Below are positions 1 to 7,288 of a DNA stretch of 64,000 nucleotides, in pieces. Numbering within the stretch: the stretch's first letter is position 1; each line of letters starts with the position of its first letter. Below the pieces are notes generated by a model. The model was not told the DNA's origin, ran no database searches, and saw only the letters and a list, made by a program, of their open reading frames with translations. The stretch lies in NCBI RefSeq assembly GCF_004519315.1, contig NZ_SOZE01000013.1:1-64000 (forward strand), in the 5' to 3' direction. The stretch comes from Mucilaginibacter psychrotolerans (GTDB taxonomy: Bacteria > Bacteroidota > Bacteroidia > Sphingobacteriales > Sphingobacteriaceae). The translations under genes and the position numbers were made by a program.

Positions 1-186
1 ACCGACGAACTGAATCAAAAAAGGTCAACAGAAAAGCAGCAAGAAAAAGAACTACAGGATAAGACTGAAAACAAAATAATCAAACAGAAAAAACACAGGT
101 TCCAGGAGGTATCCACAGATGGGCCTATATCCCGGAGGAAGGATCAAAAAATAAGAAAGCAGATAGCGTCCCAAGCTTCGAGTTGA
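1..186 (+). CDS. 3' end of an unidentified charged protein (partial)
   Basis: An open frame runs from the first base to a TGA at 184-186, giving the last 61 residues of a protein that begins outside the window. The tail is almost entirely hydrophilic, rich in Lys, Glu and Gln with no hydrophobic stretch, as in a flexible or coiled C-terminal extension. I do not recognise the family. It could also be a chance open frame, but its charged composition and the hairpin elements that follow it fit a real gene end. Confidence 0.4.
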   Translation, partial: TDELNQKRSTEKQQEKELQDKTENKIIKQKKHRFQEVSTDGPISRRKDQKIRKQIASQASS

Positions 187-308
187 AGAATATACGGGCT
201 TACTACCTGCTCTCTACGCAAACTTATAAAATTGTTTGAAAACTACTTGCTTTTAAACGGTATAACTCTCTGCTGCGCAAAGAGGGGAGGCCTTGGGGCT
301 ATTTTTTC

Positions 309-364
309 CTCACCCTCTTTACGAAGTAGAGAGGGTCGACCAGCGATAGCGTAGTCGGGGTGAG
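309..364. repeat. Cloverleaf-like palindromic intergenic repeat
   Basis: Outer arms CTCACCC (309-315) and GGGTGAG (358-364) enclose a perfect hairpin (CCCTCTTT / AGAGAGGG type, about 313-335) and a weaker CGAC/GTCG hairpin (337-357). A second small hairpin with a GCTGCGCA loop lies just upstream, around 268-288. The sequence type resembles dispersed repeats I recall from Sphingobacteriaceae genomes. It fills most of the gene-free stretch 187-395, where I see no other feature; it may also terminate transcription from both sides. Confidence 0.55.
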
Positions 365-395
365 TCAAATAGGCGAGCGGCCCCGCTCCCCGATG

Positions 396-1214
396 TTAAT
401 GCCCGTGAGCAGCCTCAGCCACTTCTTTCCAAGCATCAAAATCGGCCTGGCGGGCGGCGTAAACACCGGCTACCATAGGGTAGGCCACCTTACCAAGCAA
501 AAAGTGAAGCGGTGGGTTCGGGCTATCAATCAGGGCCAGTACGGCATCGGTAGTCGCTTCGGGCTTGCCCCAGCTATCAGGTGTAGCACCTTCGGCGAAG
601 GCTTGTTTTACAGGGGCATATGCTTCTATAGCCTCTGTTTGTGCAGCTGATGCGCCCGACCAATCGGTAGAGAAACCGTTAGGCTCTATAAGGCTTACGT
701 TGATGCCGAAGCCTTTTACTTCTGTAGCCAATGTTTCGGTTAAGCCGTTCACTGCATATTTGGATGCATTGTAAAGGCCCAGTACCGGCAAGGTCATGAG
801 GCCCAATACGCTCGACACCTGGATGATGTGTCCGCTCTGCTGCTCACGCATAATAGGCGTTATGGCCTGCGTTACCCAAAGCAGCCCGAAGAAGTTGGTT
901 TCCATTTGCTGGCGTGCTTGTGCTTCGGTGGTTTCTTCTATTGCGCCGAACAAGCCGAAGCCGGCGTTATTGATGAGCACATCTATACCGCCGAAGTGTT
1001 CTTTGGCTTTGTTTACAGCCGCGAAGCTGGCGGCACGGTCGGTAACATCCAGTTGGATGGGGAGTACGGCATCGCCGAATTCGGCAACCAGATCGTTAAG
1101 GCTATCGGTATTGCGGGCTGTTGCGGCAACTTTATCGCCACGTTGTAAAAGGGCCTTTGCCCAAATTTTACCGAAACCACGCGAGGCACCGGTAATGAAG
1201 ATTATTTTTGACAT
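396..1214 (-). CDS. SDR-family NAD(P)-dependent oxidoreductase
   Basis: A 272-residue classical short-chain dehydrogenase/reductase. The N-terminus carries the dinucleotide-binding motif TGASRGFG (residues 8-15), then NNAG (82-85), a Ser near 135 and the catalytic pair Tyr148/Lys152 in YNASK. Length and motif spacing are normal for the classical SDR class, so the enzyme should be an active cytosolic oxidoreductase acting on an unknown alcohol or ketone. It stands alone, and the ATG at 1212-1214 follows a 20-bp interrupted palindrome that could be an operator. SDR sequence does not show substrate, so no pathway is assigned. Confidence 0.9.
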   Translation of the reverse strand: MSKIIFITGASRGFGKIWAKALLQRGDKVAATARNTDSLNDLVAEFGDAVLPIQLDVTDRAASFAAVNKAKEHFGGIDVLINNAGFGLFGAIEETTEAQARQQMETNFFGLLWVTQAITPIMREQQSGHIIQVSSVLGLMTLPVLGLYNASKYAVNGLTETLATEVKGFGINVSLIEPNGFSTDWSGASAAQTEAIEAYAPVKQAFAEGATPDSWGKPEATTDAVLALIDSPNPPLHFLLGKVAYPMVAGVYAARQADFDAWKEVAEAAHGH

Positions 1215-1222
1215 TGCTTGTT

Positions 1223-1242
1223 TTGTTATTTGTTGATAACAA
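1223..1242. promoter_or_regulatory. Interrupted palindrome upstream of the SDR gene
   Basis: TTGTTAT (1223-1229) and ATAACAA (1236-1242) form a perfect 7-bp inverted repeat with a 6-nt centre, ending 8 nt before the SDR start codon read on the minus strand. Position and symmetry suggest a repressor operator; the regulator is unknown. Confidence 0.3.
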
Positions 1243-1275
1243 AGGTATGGCGCCGCAGTCGGCAGGATTTATACA

Positions 1276-1299
1276 AAACACGGGATGTTTAGCACAGAT
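1276..1299 (+). repeat. 24-nt direct repeat, left copy
   Basis: Identical over 24 nt to 2702-2725 in the same orientation; the shared core includes ACGGGATGTTTAGCACAGAT. The two copies bracket the surface-protein gene and its palindrome cluster. See the finding on the flanked cassette. Confidence 0.7.
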
Positions 1300-1476
1300 T
1301 GTGGTTGGGAAAATTATAGATTAGATTTAGATTGCGTGCGGTTTACTTTGCCGAATGGTTACCTAACAATATGGGTATAAACCCCGGAAGCTTACAGCAA
1401 AGAGAGCGTACACAAATACCAGCTGGGCCTGCTTGTATTCTTTTCATTTAAGCCATAACCTTACTACTTTTATCTT

Positions 1477-2490
1477 ATGAAAAAACTCTGTTTTACCTTA
1501 GCCACAGCATTTGTTTTAGTTCAATTTGCTTATGCTCAAAACACGTTTCCGGCATCGGGCAATACGGGTATCGGCACCGGCAAACCGGCATATCCCTTAC
1601 AGGTTAATGGCATAGCAACCTTTACCGATGGCACCCCCATCGGCGTTGGTGCGCTTGGTATCCCGGCCGCCATTTTGGGCAGCCAGGCAATTTTTTCTAC
1701 TACAGCGGGTGATAATTTTAAGATAGCAAATTTTAATTATGCCGAGCAAAAGGCGGCAACAATTGGCTCGATACAGGGCACAGAAGGCTTTGTAGCGGTT
1801 TCGCACCCCTCCGGCATCGTAAACCTGGCTTTGGGTACCATTGGGAATGTGCAGCTTAACAGCATACAAACTTTAGCCAGTGCCGTTAGTGTACAGGGTG
1901 GCGGCAATACCAGCCTGCCAGGCACTGTTACCAGTTGGAAAATTTTCAACGCCGGCATAGGTAATACAGGCGGGGCCAAAATAGCCCATGCATATGGGCT
2001 GTTTGTAAACACTTTCCCCGCGGGAGTTGACTATAAGTACGGCGTGTACGTAGCAGATAGCAGTGCAAACAATTTTTTTGCGGGCAATGTTGGGATAGGC
2101 GTATCAAACCCTCAGGAAAAATTGTCGGTTGGCGGTACTATCCGTGCAAACGATGTTAAAGTGGATTTAGATTTAACCAGCGATATTTTAAAGCCAGGCT
2201 ATAAGCTAACTCCGTTAGTGAAGCTCAAAGCTTATATCTATCAGGCGCACAGTCTTCCGCAAATGCCCTCAGCGGCTGGTGTGGCTAACGATGGTTTAAG
2301 CCTCGCAGGGCTTAACAAGCTGCTGCTTCAAAAAGTAGAAGAACTTACTTTATACTTGCTTGAGAAAGATAAGCAGATAAACGAGCTGGAAGAAAAGCAA
2401 CAGGCGCAGGACCAGCTCAGCCAAAAAATGTTGAAGCAGTTTGCACAGATACAAAATCAACTGAATAGTAATAAGAAACTGAAACCTTGA
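1477..2490 (+). CDS. Secreted coiled-coil protein, tail-fibre / S74-like architecture
   Basis: 337 residues starting with a signal peptide (MKKLCFTLATAFVLVQFAYA, cleaved before Q). Two short motifs of the form N-x-GIG-x-x-x-P-x-x-L-x-V-x-G occur near residues 29-44 and again near 205-220; these are typical of Bacteroidota surface proteins related to phage tail fibres with intramolecular-chaperone ends. The last 70 residues form a heptad-like coiled coil (LLLQKVEELTLYLLEKDKQ onward). The catalytic endosialidase-chaperone core itself is not visible, so this is probably a structural surface protein rather than a self-cleaving one. It is monocistronic and enclosed between two identical 24-nt direct repeats. 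Confidence 0.75.
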   Translation: MKKLCFTLATAFVLVQFAYAQNTFPASGNTGIGTGKPAYPLQVNGIATFTDGTPIGVGALGIPAAILGSQAIFSTTAGDNFKIANFNYAEQKAATIGSIQGTEGFVAVSHPSGIVNLALGTIGNVQLNSIQTLASAVSVQGGGNTSLPGTVTSWKIFNAGIGNTGGAKIAHAYGLFVNTFPAGVDYKYGVYVADSSANNFFAGNVGIGVSNPQEKLSVGGTIRANDVKVDLDLTSDILKPGYKLTPLVKLKAYIYQAHSLPQMPSAAGVANDGLSLAGLNKLLLQKVEELTLYLLEKDKQINELEEKQQAQDQLSQKMLKQFAQIQNQLNSNKKLKP

Positions 2491-2514
2491 TGGCAGCCTT
2501 CCTGCTTTTCCGCC

Positions 2515-2693
2515 GCAGTTGGTCTTGTGACCAACTGCTTTCGATGATGCTTCCCGCCGCTGTTGGTCTTGTGACCAACAGCATTGGGATGAACTATCGT
2601 TCTGACCGATAGGCTTGTCGACGACAACATCGACAAGCTGAAATGGTATTCGGTAAATTAAGTGATCCGGGAGTTGTTGGTCACAAGACCAAC
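2515..2693. repeat. Cluster of three GTTGGTC-TTGT-GACCAAC palindromes
   Basis: Three REP-like hairpins lie in this gap: 2515-2538 and 2559-2582 with loop TTGT, and 2676-2693 in the opposite orientation with loop ACAA. The 7-bp core stems are perfect and the first two extend to 10 bp. Between them are two more hairpins, CTATCG/CGATAG (about 2595-2612) and CTTGTCGA/TCGACAAG (about 2613-2637). The 345-nt gap 2491-2835 otherwise holds only the right-hand 24-nt direct repeat. Confidence 0.75.
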
Positions 2694-2701
2694 CACGGCA
2701 G

Positions 2702-2725
2702 AAACACGGGATGTTTAGCACAGAT
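2702..2725 (+). repeat. 24-nt direct repeat, right copy
   Basis: Identical to 1276-1299. It follows the third palindrome by 8 nt and ends 110 nt before the carboxylesterase start. Confidence 0.7.
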
Positions 2726-2835
2726 GCAGGGAAGGAGATTGGTAGGGGGGATGGGAATTTATTTTGTAATACATAGTTTTAAAAATCATTGCGTTACATT
2801 TACACAAAGTAAATTGTAAACCACCAAAGAACCAT

Positions 2836-4452
2836 ATGAGTATAAAGATCACCCTGTCAGCATTATTGTGCTTGTGCCTGTTATGTACAAGCACATTTGC
2901 ACAAACCCCGGACGCCGTGAAAGCCGGCGCGGATATCGCGGTAACCAGTACCGTTTACGGTAAAGTAAAGGGCTACGTCCACAACAGTATCTTTACTTTT
3001 AAGGGGATCCCTTACGCAAAGGCCGACCGCTTTACCCTTCCGCAAAAGCCAACACCCTGGACGGATGTACGTAGCTCCATGACCTATGGCCCCGTTTGCC
3101 CAACAGACCCAACTACAAGCGTAAGCGACCCTTTTGAATTTGCTTTTAACCATAATTTAGGCTATAATAACGAGCATTGCCAAACCTTAAACGTGTGGAC
3201 ACAGAAATTAAACGACGGAAAAAAACGACCCGTAATGGTTTGGTTGCACGGAGGCGGATTTACCGCAGGCTCAGCTATCGAGCTGCCATCTTACGATGGT
3301 GAAAATCTCGCCAAAAAGGGCGACGTTGTTTTGGTCTCCGTTAATCATCGCTTAAACGTTTTGGGCTTTCTGGATCTTTCTGCCTATGGCGATAAATATA
3401 AGAATTCCGGTAATGCCGGGCTTGCCGATTTGGTGGCAGCTTTGCAATGGGTAAAAGAAAATATTGCCCAATTTGGGGGCGATCCAAACAACGTTACCAT
3501 TTTCGGTCAATCCGGCGGAGGCGGGAAAGTTACCTGCATGATGAATTCGCCCATGGCCAAGGGCCTGTTTCAAAAGGCTATTGTAGAAAGCGGCAGCTAT
3601 ATTACTTCGTTCACAGATAAAGCTGTTTCGCAACGGATAGCGGCAGCCTTGCTAACCGAATTACATCTGCAGCCCTCGCAGGTAGATTCGCTTCAAAAGA
3701 TCCCTTACGAAACCTTGAATTTAGCAAGCAAAAAAGCGATAGGCAAAGTGAGTGCCGAATTAAGGAAAGAGGGGCACCCGGCCAATGTAGGCTGGAATGC
3801 CGTACTGGATGGAGAGATGTTCCCATACCAACCTGCCGACGCTAAGGCCATGGAACTGGGCCGGGGAATACCCTTGTTGGTAGGCACCACAAAAAATGAA
3901 TTTACACCCTTCGCTCTCACGCCTAAGGACCTTACCATGGACAAGGTAAAAACAACCCTGCAGCAGAAATACGGCAGTAATGCCGATGCCTACATGGCAG
4001 CCGTAAAGCAGGCGTATCCAAATACCAGCAAACCATCGGAGTATATCGATATCGAATTTGGTTTTCGTTCCTTAGCCATTAAGCAGGCAGATCAAAAATC
4101 AGCACTACCGGGTGCAGCACCGGTGTACACGTACCTTTTTACCTGGCAGTCGCCCGTAAACGATGGTATGTATAAAGCCATGCATTGTATGGATATTGCC
4201 TTTCAGTTTGATAATATCAAACGCTGCGAAGAAATGACCGGCGGTGGCAAAGATGCCTATGCCCTTGCCTCCAAAATAAGCAGCGCCTGGATCAATTTTG
4301 CCGCCACAGGTAACCCTAATACACCCGGCTTGCCGCAATGGCCGGCTTACACTACAGCCAATGGCGCGGTAATGATACTGGATGTTAAGCCCGTAGTCCG
4401 CAACCATCCCGATGCCGAACTGTTAAAAATAGCCGCCGCGCCAAAACCTTAA
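2836..4452 (+). CDS. Secreted type-B carboxylesterase/lipase family hydrolase
   Basis: 538 residues with a signal peptide (residues 1-22, ...TSTFAQ), so exported to the periplasm or beyond. The alpha/beta-hydrolase fold is complete: oxyanion motif HGGG at 138-141, nucleophile Ser226 in GQSGGG (family consensus GxSxG), acidic residue Glu355 in the GTTKNEF segment and His450 in AMHCMD. Length matches the usual 500-550 residues. It should hydrolyse esters of small organic acids or polysaccharide decorations; the substrate cannot be read from sequence. The gene is followed by a strong hairpin terminator and faces a convergent response-regulator gene. Confidence 0.9.
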   Translation: MSIKITLSALLCLCLLCTSTFAQTPDAVKAGADIAVTSTVYGKVKGYVHNSIFTFKGIPYAKADRFTLPQKPTPWTDVRSSMTYGPVCPTDPTTSVSDPFEFAFNHNLGYNNEHCQTLNVWTQKLNDGKKRPVMVWLHGGGFTAGSAIELPSYDGENLAKKGDVVLVSVNHRLNVLGFLDLSAYGDKYKNSGNAGLADLVAALQWVKENIAQFGGDPNNVTIFGQSGGGGKVTCMMNSPMAKGLFQKAIVESGSYITSFTDKAVSQRIAAALLTELHLQPSQVDSLQKIPYETLNLASKKAIGKVSAELRKEGHPANVGWNAVLDGEMFPYQPADAKAMELGRGIPLLVGTTKNEFTPFALTPKDLTMDKVKTTLQQKYGSNADAYMAAVKQAYPNTSKPSEYIDIEFGFRSLAIKQADQKSALPGAAPVYTYLFTWQSPVNDGMYKAMHCMDIAFQFDNIKRCEEMTGGGKDAYALASKISSAWINFAATGNPNTPGLPQWPAYTTANGAVMILDVKPVVRNHPDAELLKIAAAPKP

Positions 4453-4500
4453 GGTAACAAGCGTATTGTTCGCTTGAACGCATCTTTCAATATCAGCATT

Positions 4501-4536
4501 CGCCGTTGGTCGCAAAACCAACGGCGTTTCTTTTTC
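4501..4536 (+). terminator. Intrinsic terminator after the carboxylesterase
   Basis: A perfect 10-bp stem (CGCCGTTGGT 4501-4510 / ACCAACGGCG 4517-4526) with loop CGCAAA is followed by a T-rich run (TTTCTTTTT). The stem is a variant of the GTTGGTC palindrome family, suggesting that this family can serve as terminators. Confidence 0.8.
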
Positions 4537-4547
4537 CCCGCTACTAT

Positions 4548-5234
4548 TTATAACATTAGCATGCATTGAGAATAAGTTGCCCCTATGGGAATAGTGTGCT
4601 CGTTGATGGTGATTTGTGTTTTATCGAATTTGCTAACCTTATCGCGCGCAACTATAAATGCCCGGTGGGTGCGTATGAATTTTTTGGTAGGGAGCATAAA
4701 CTGCATGTCTGTTATGGTGATGCGGGTGCTTAGCGATGTATTGCCCTGCAGAAATATCCTGGCATAGTTGCCGGCAGCCTCAATAAAAAGGATATCGTCT
4801 AACTTTACTTTGATTTGCTCGTAGCCGTCTTTGATGAAGATGGATGGGGCCGGCTCGTTGGCCTCGGGCTTGTTTCGTAAGGTATAGAGTTCATGTGCTT
4901 TATTGCAGGCCTTCAGAAAGCGCGGTAGCGAGAACGGTTTTAACAGGTAGTCTACAGCGTCCAGCTCGAAGCTTTGTAGCGCATGTTCAGAATACGCAGT
5001 GGTGAAAACAACCATCGGCGCATTATTAATGCTATTCAAAAAATCGATACCGCTGATATCGGGCATTTTAATGTCCAGAAAGATCAGATCGGTTTTATTC
5101 TTCTGCAAATAGGCTAGTGCTTCAAATGCGTTTGTAAAGGTTTCTTTTAATGTAATAAAGGGAACCATAGCTGCATGCGAGCGCACCACATCTAGTGCTA
5201 TGGGTTCATCATCAATTGCGATGGCTATCATCAT
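4548..5234 (-). CDS. LytTR-family response regulator
   Basis: 228 residues: an N-terminal receiver domain (about 1-120) with acidic pocket DDE at 9-11, phospho-acceptor Asp54 in FLDIKMP and the conserved Thr/Lys in TTAYSEHA and LLKPF. A LytTR DNA-binding domain follows (about 130-228). It lies 6 nt downstream of its partner kinase and forms a LytS/LytR-type two-component system that probably regulates an unlinked or nearby target in response to an envelope signal. Confidence 0.9.
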   Translation of the reverse strand: MMIAIAIDDEPIALDVVRSHAAMVPFITLKETFTNAFEALAYLQKNKTDLIFLDIKMPDISGIDFLNSINNAPMVVFTTAYSEHALQSFELDAVDYLLKPFSLPRFLKACNKAHELYTLRNKPEANEPAPSIFIKDGYEQIKVKLDDILFIEAAGNYARIFLQGNTSLSTRITITDMQFMLPTKKFIRTHRAFIVARDKVSKFDKTQITINEHTIPIGATYSQCMLML

Positions 5235-5240
5235 TTAAAA

Positions 5241-6683
5241 TTAGTTATTAACCGCCAGCTGTATGGTTAGGTGAACAAAAAACTCCCTGGCATTTTCACG
5301 GATAACGAGTTCATGCCGGTTTGGATAAAGCAAACTTAACCGTTGCTTTACGTTTTCCAGGCCAATACCGCCACGGTCTTTTTCCGGATCATTCTCCTGG
5401 CGGCTGTGTATGCTGTTATGCACATCAAAATAGAGTGTGTTCCCTTCTATCTGCAGGGCAACTTCAATATGCGAGGGGTTCTGCAGGCTGATACCATGTT
5501 TAAATGCATTCTCTACAAAGGGGATCAACAGCATCGGGGTGATGGTGAGCTTGCCCTGATATTCTTCAATATCGGTTTCTATCGTTATAGCCGGCGACGT
5601 GGCACTGCGCAATTTTTGCAGCAGGATATAGTTCTTCAGGTATTGAATATCACGCGAAAGCGTAATGGTATCCTTGATGTTCTCCTCCAGCATAAAGCGC
5701 ATCATTTCGCCTAATTTCTGTATGCCCTCGCTTGTTCTGGCAGCTTGTTCCTGCAGTGCAGTGCCGTAAAGGGTGTTTAAGGCATTGAATAAAAAGTGTG
5801 GATTGATCTGCGACTTTAAAAAATTGAGATTGGCGTCTGACTGGCCAAGTTCGGTCTTCAACATGCTGATCTCCTCCTGTTTCTTCGCGTTGCGCCGCTT
5901 GTAGGTACCGAGCGCTAATGGGGTTACCAGCAACAATTGGGTGAGAAAATTAAGGATCACCAGGTTCTGTCTGTTATCTACATCCCCGGTATCTATAACC
6001 ATTACAGCATTTACGGCAGGCCTTTCCAACACCCGGTTATTGCCGCTAAATACTAAACCCAACATATACACGGTAATACAGGATAGTACGGTGAACAGAA
6101 ACATGCGGAGGATATAGTAAAAAGTATTCCCGTTATTCAGTTTAAGAACAGGCAAATATACGTGCACGGCATATAAGTACACCACTATGGCAGCCGGTAC
6201 CACAAAAAGCAGGTAAAATCGCATCATCAGCGGAGTAGAGAGGTACAGCAGGCCTATGGTGATCAAGAGCCAGGATGCAGTAAGCAGGGTAGCTTCGCTG
6301 TACAAAGCAGCTTCGTTGTTCTTTTGGTTGCGGTTGAAATAAATGAACATAAGCTTGAGGGCGAGCAAGGCTGTAAAATATATGTTGATGATGCCCACCA
6401 GGTAACCGAGTGCCAGGAAAATAAGCAGGTACAAGGACCCCCGCAACAACGCTTTGCCTTCGCTTTCAAAAGCAGGTGCAAGGTAGAAGCAAAGTAAAAG
6501 ATACACCGTAAAGGTTACGAGGTAACTGAAAAGCACAGGCATTAGTGTACCCGCGCTTAATTGATCGTTGTGTGCCAGATCAAAGGTGGCTATAAGCAAC
6601 GCCACAAGTACAAAACCGGTGGCAGCCCAAAACTCTATCCGCGCTGCATCATTCTTAAATTTTAAACTAAATTGTTTTAACAT
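5241..6683 (-). CDS. LytS-type membrane sensor histidine kinase
   Basis: 480 residues from the ATG at 6681-6683; an upstream TTG at 6720-6722 would add 13 residues but looks less natural. The N-terminal half has about seven hydrophobic helices. The C-terminal half holds the His_kinase region with phospho-acceptor His296 in NPHFLFNALN, followed by an ATPase domain with N-box (PFVENAFKHG) and glycine box (GGIGLENV). No recognised ligand-binding domain is present. It is cotranscribed with the LytTR regulator 6 nt downstream. Confidence 0.88.
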   Translation of the reverse strand: MLKQFSLKFKNDAARIEFWAATGFVLVALLIATFDLAHNDQLSAGTLMPVLFSYLVTFTVYLLLCFYLAPAFESEGKALLRGSLYLLIFLALGYLVGIINIYFTALLALKLMFIYFNRNQKNNEAALYSEATLLTASWLLITIGLLYLSTPLMMRFYLLFVVPAAIVVYLYAVHVYLPVLKLNNGNTFYYILRMFLFTVLSCITVYMLGLVFSGNNRVLERPAVNAVMVIDTGDVDNRQNLVILNFLTQLLLVTPLALGTYKRRNAKKQEEISMLKTELGQSDANLNFLKSQINPHFLFNALNTLYGTALQEQAARTSEGIQKLGEMMRFMLEENIKDTITLSRDIQYLKNYILLQKLRSATSPAITIETDIEEYQGKLTITPMLLIPFVENAFKHGISLQNPSHIEVALQIEGNTLYFDVHNSIHSRQENDPEKDRGGIGLENVKQRLSLLYPNRHELVIRENAREFFVHLTIQLAVNN

Positions 6684-6873
6684 GGCTTTTGTGATATAAG
6701 ATTTATGTCTTTTGTATTGCAATGGTACAAAGCCTGTTTTTCTTGTGAAAGTAAAATGTGATAAACCATCCGAAAAATGTGATGGACGGAAATTCTCTAA
6801 TTGTGCAGATAATTTAAAGCAACTATGCTAATGCATAAGAGCAGGTATCGAAGGAGGGTATCAAATGAATTCG

Positions 6874-6977
6874 CCGTTGCGGCAAGCGCCCCGGCTTGTT
6901 TCCCGTATGCAAGGTAAACAGGTGCAAAGCCGTAACGTTAGTTCTTTATCCCAGCCGGGGACGCTTGCGGCAGCGGG
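6874..6977. repeat. MITE-like element (GCCGCAAGCG family), short copy
   Basis: Imperfect inverted ends, CGTTGCGGCAAGCGCCCCGG at about 6875-6894 and CCGGGGACGCTTGCGGCAGC at 6955-6974, enclose about 60 nt that share the words GCAAGGTAAACA and GTGCAAAGC with the 202-bp copy at 12568-12769. It lies in the 605-nt gene-free stretch 6684-7288. Confidence 0.65.
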
Positions 6978-6995
6978 GGATATTGTAAAAAAAAC

Positions 6996-7215
6996 TGTCG
7001 TCATGTTGAACTCGTTTCAACACCCCATCATAAAAGTCGCCAAATGCTAGCCACTTTGCATACCGCTGACCTGCCGTGTGGGGTGCCGAAACTAGTTCGG
7101 CATGGCGGTGGGGAAGATCGTATAGATGGAACTGCTTGCCGTTTACCTGCCGTATGGGGTGCTCAAATAAATCGACATAACGTTGGTGGGAGCGAGGTTT
7201 AGCCCCAATGCAACC
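6996..7215. repeat. Dispersed TGTTGAA/TTCAACA repeat plus degenerate 121-bp-unit copy
   Basis: Begins with hairpin TGTTGAA-N5-TTCAACA (about 7004-7022), contains CATCATAAAAGT, then hairpin TGCCGAA-N5-TTCGGCA (about 7084-7102). The remainder to 7215 is a degenerate version of the unit repeated in tandem at 10230-10590 (shared words GTTTA-CCCC-ATGCAACCACTCA). Related copies lie at 10160-10275 and 34036-34150. Confidence 0.6.
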
Positions 7216-7288
7216 ACTCAACCCTCTCTACTCACCAATCACTGCTTAAAAAATTAATGTGTGCTCCCCTCAATGCTGTTTTATAATC

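Noticed and set aside
360-650. Plus-strand open frame of 96 residues
   Set aside because: It lies opposite the SDR gene and begins inside a repeat; no support as a gene.
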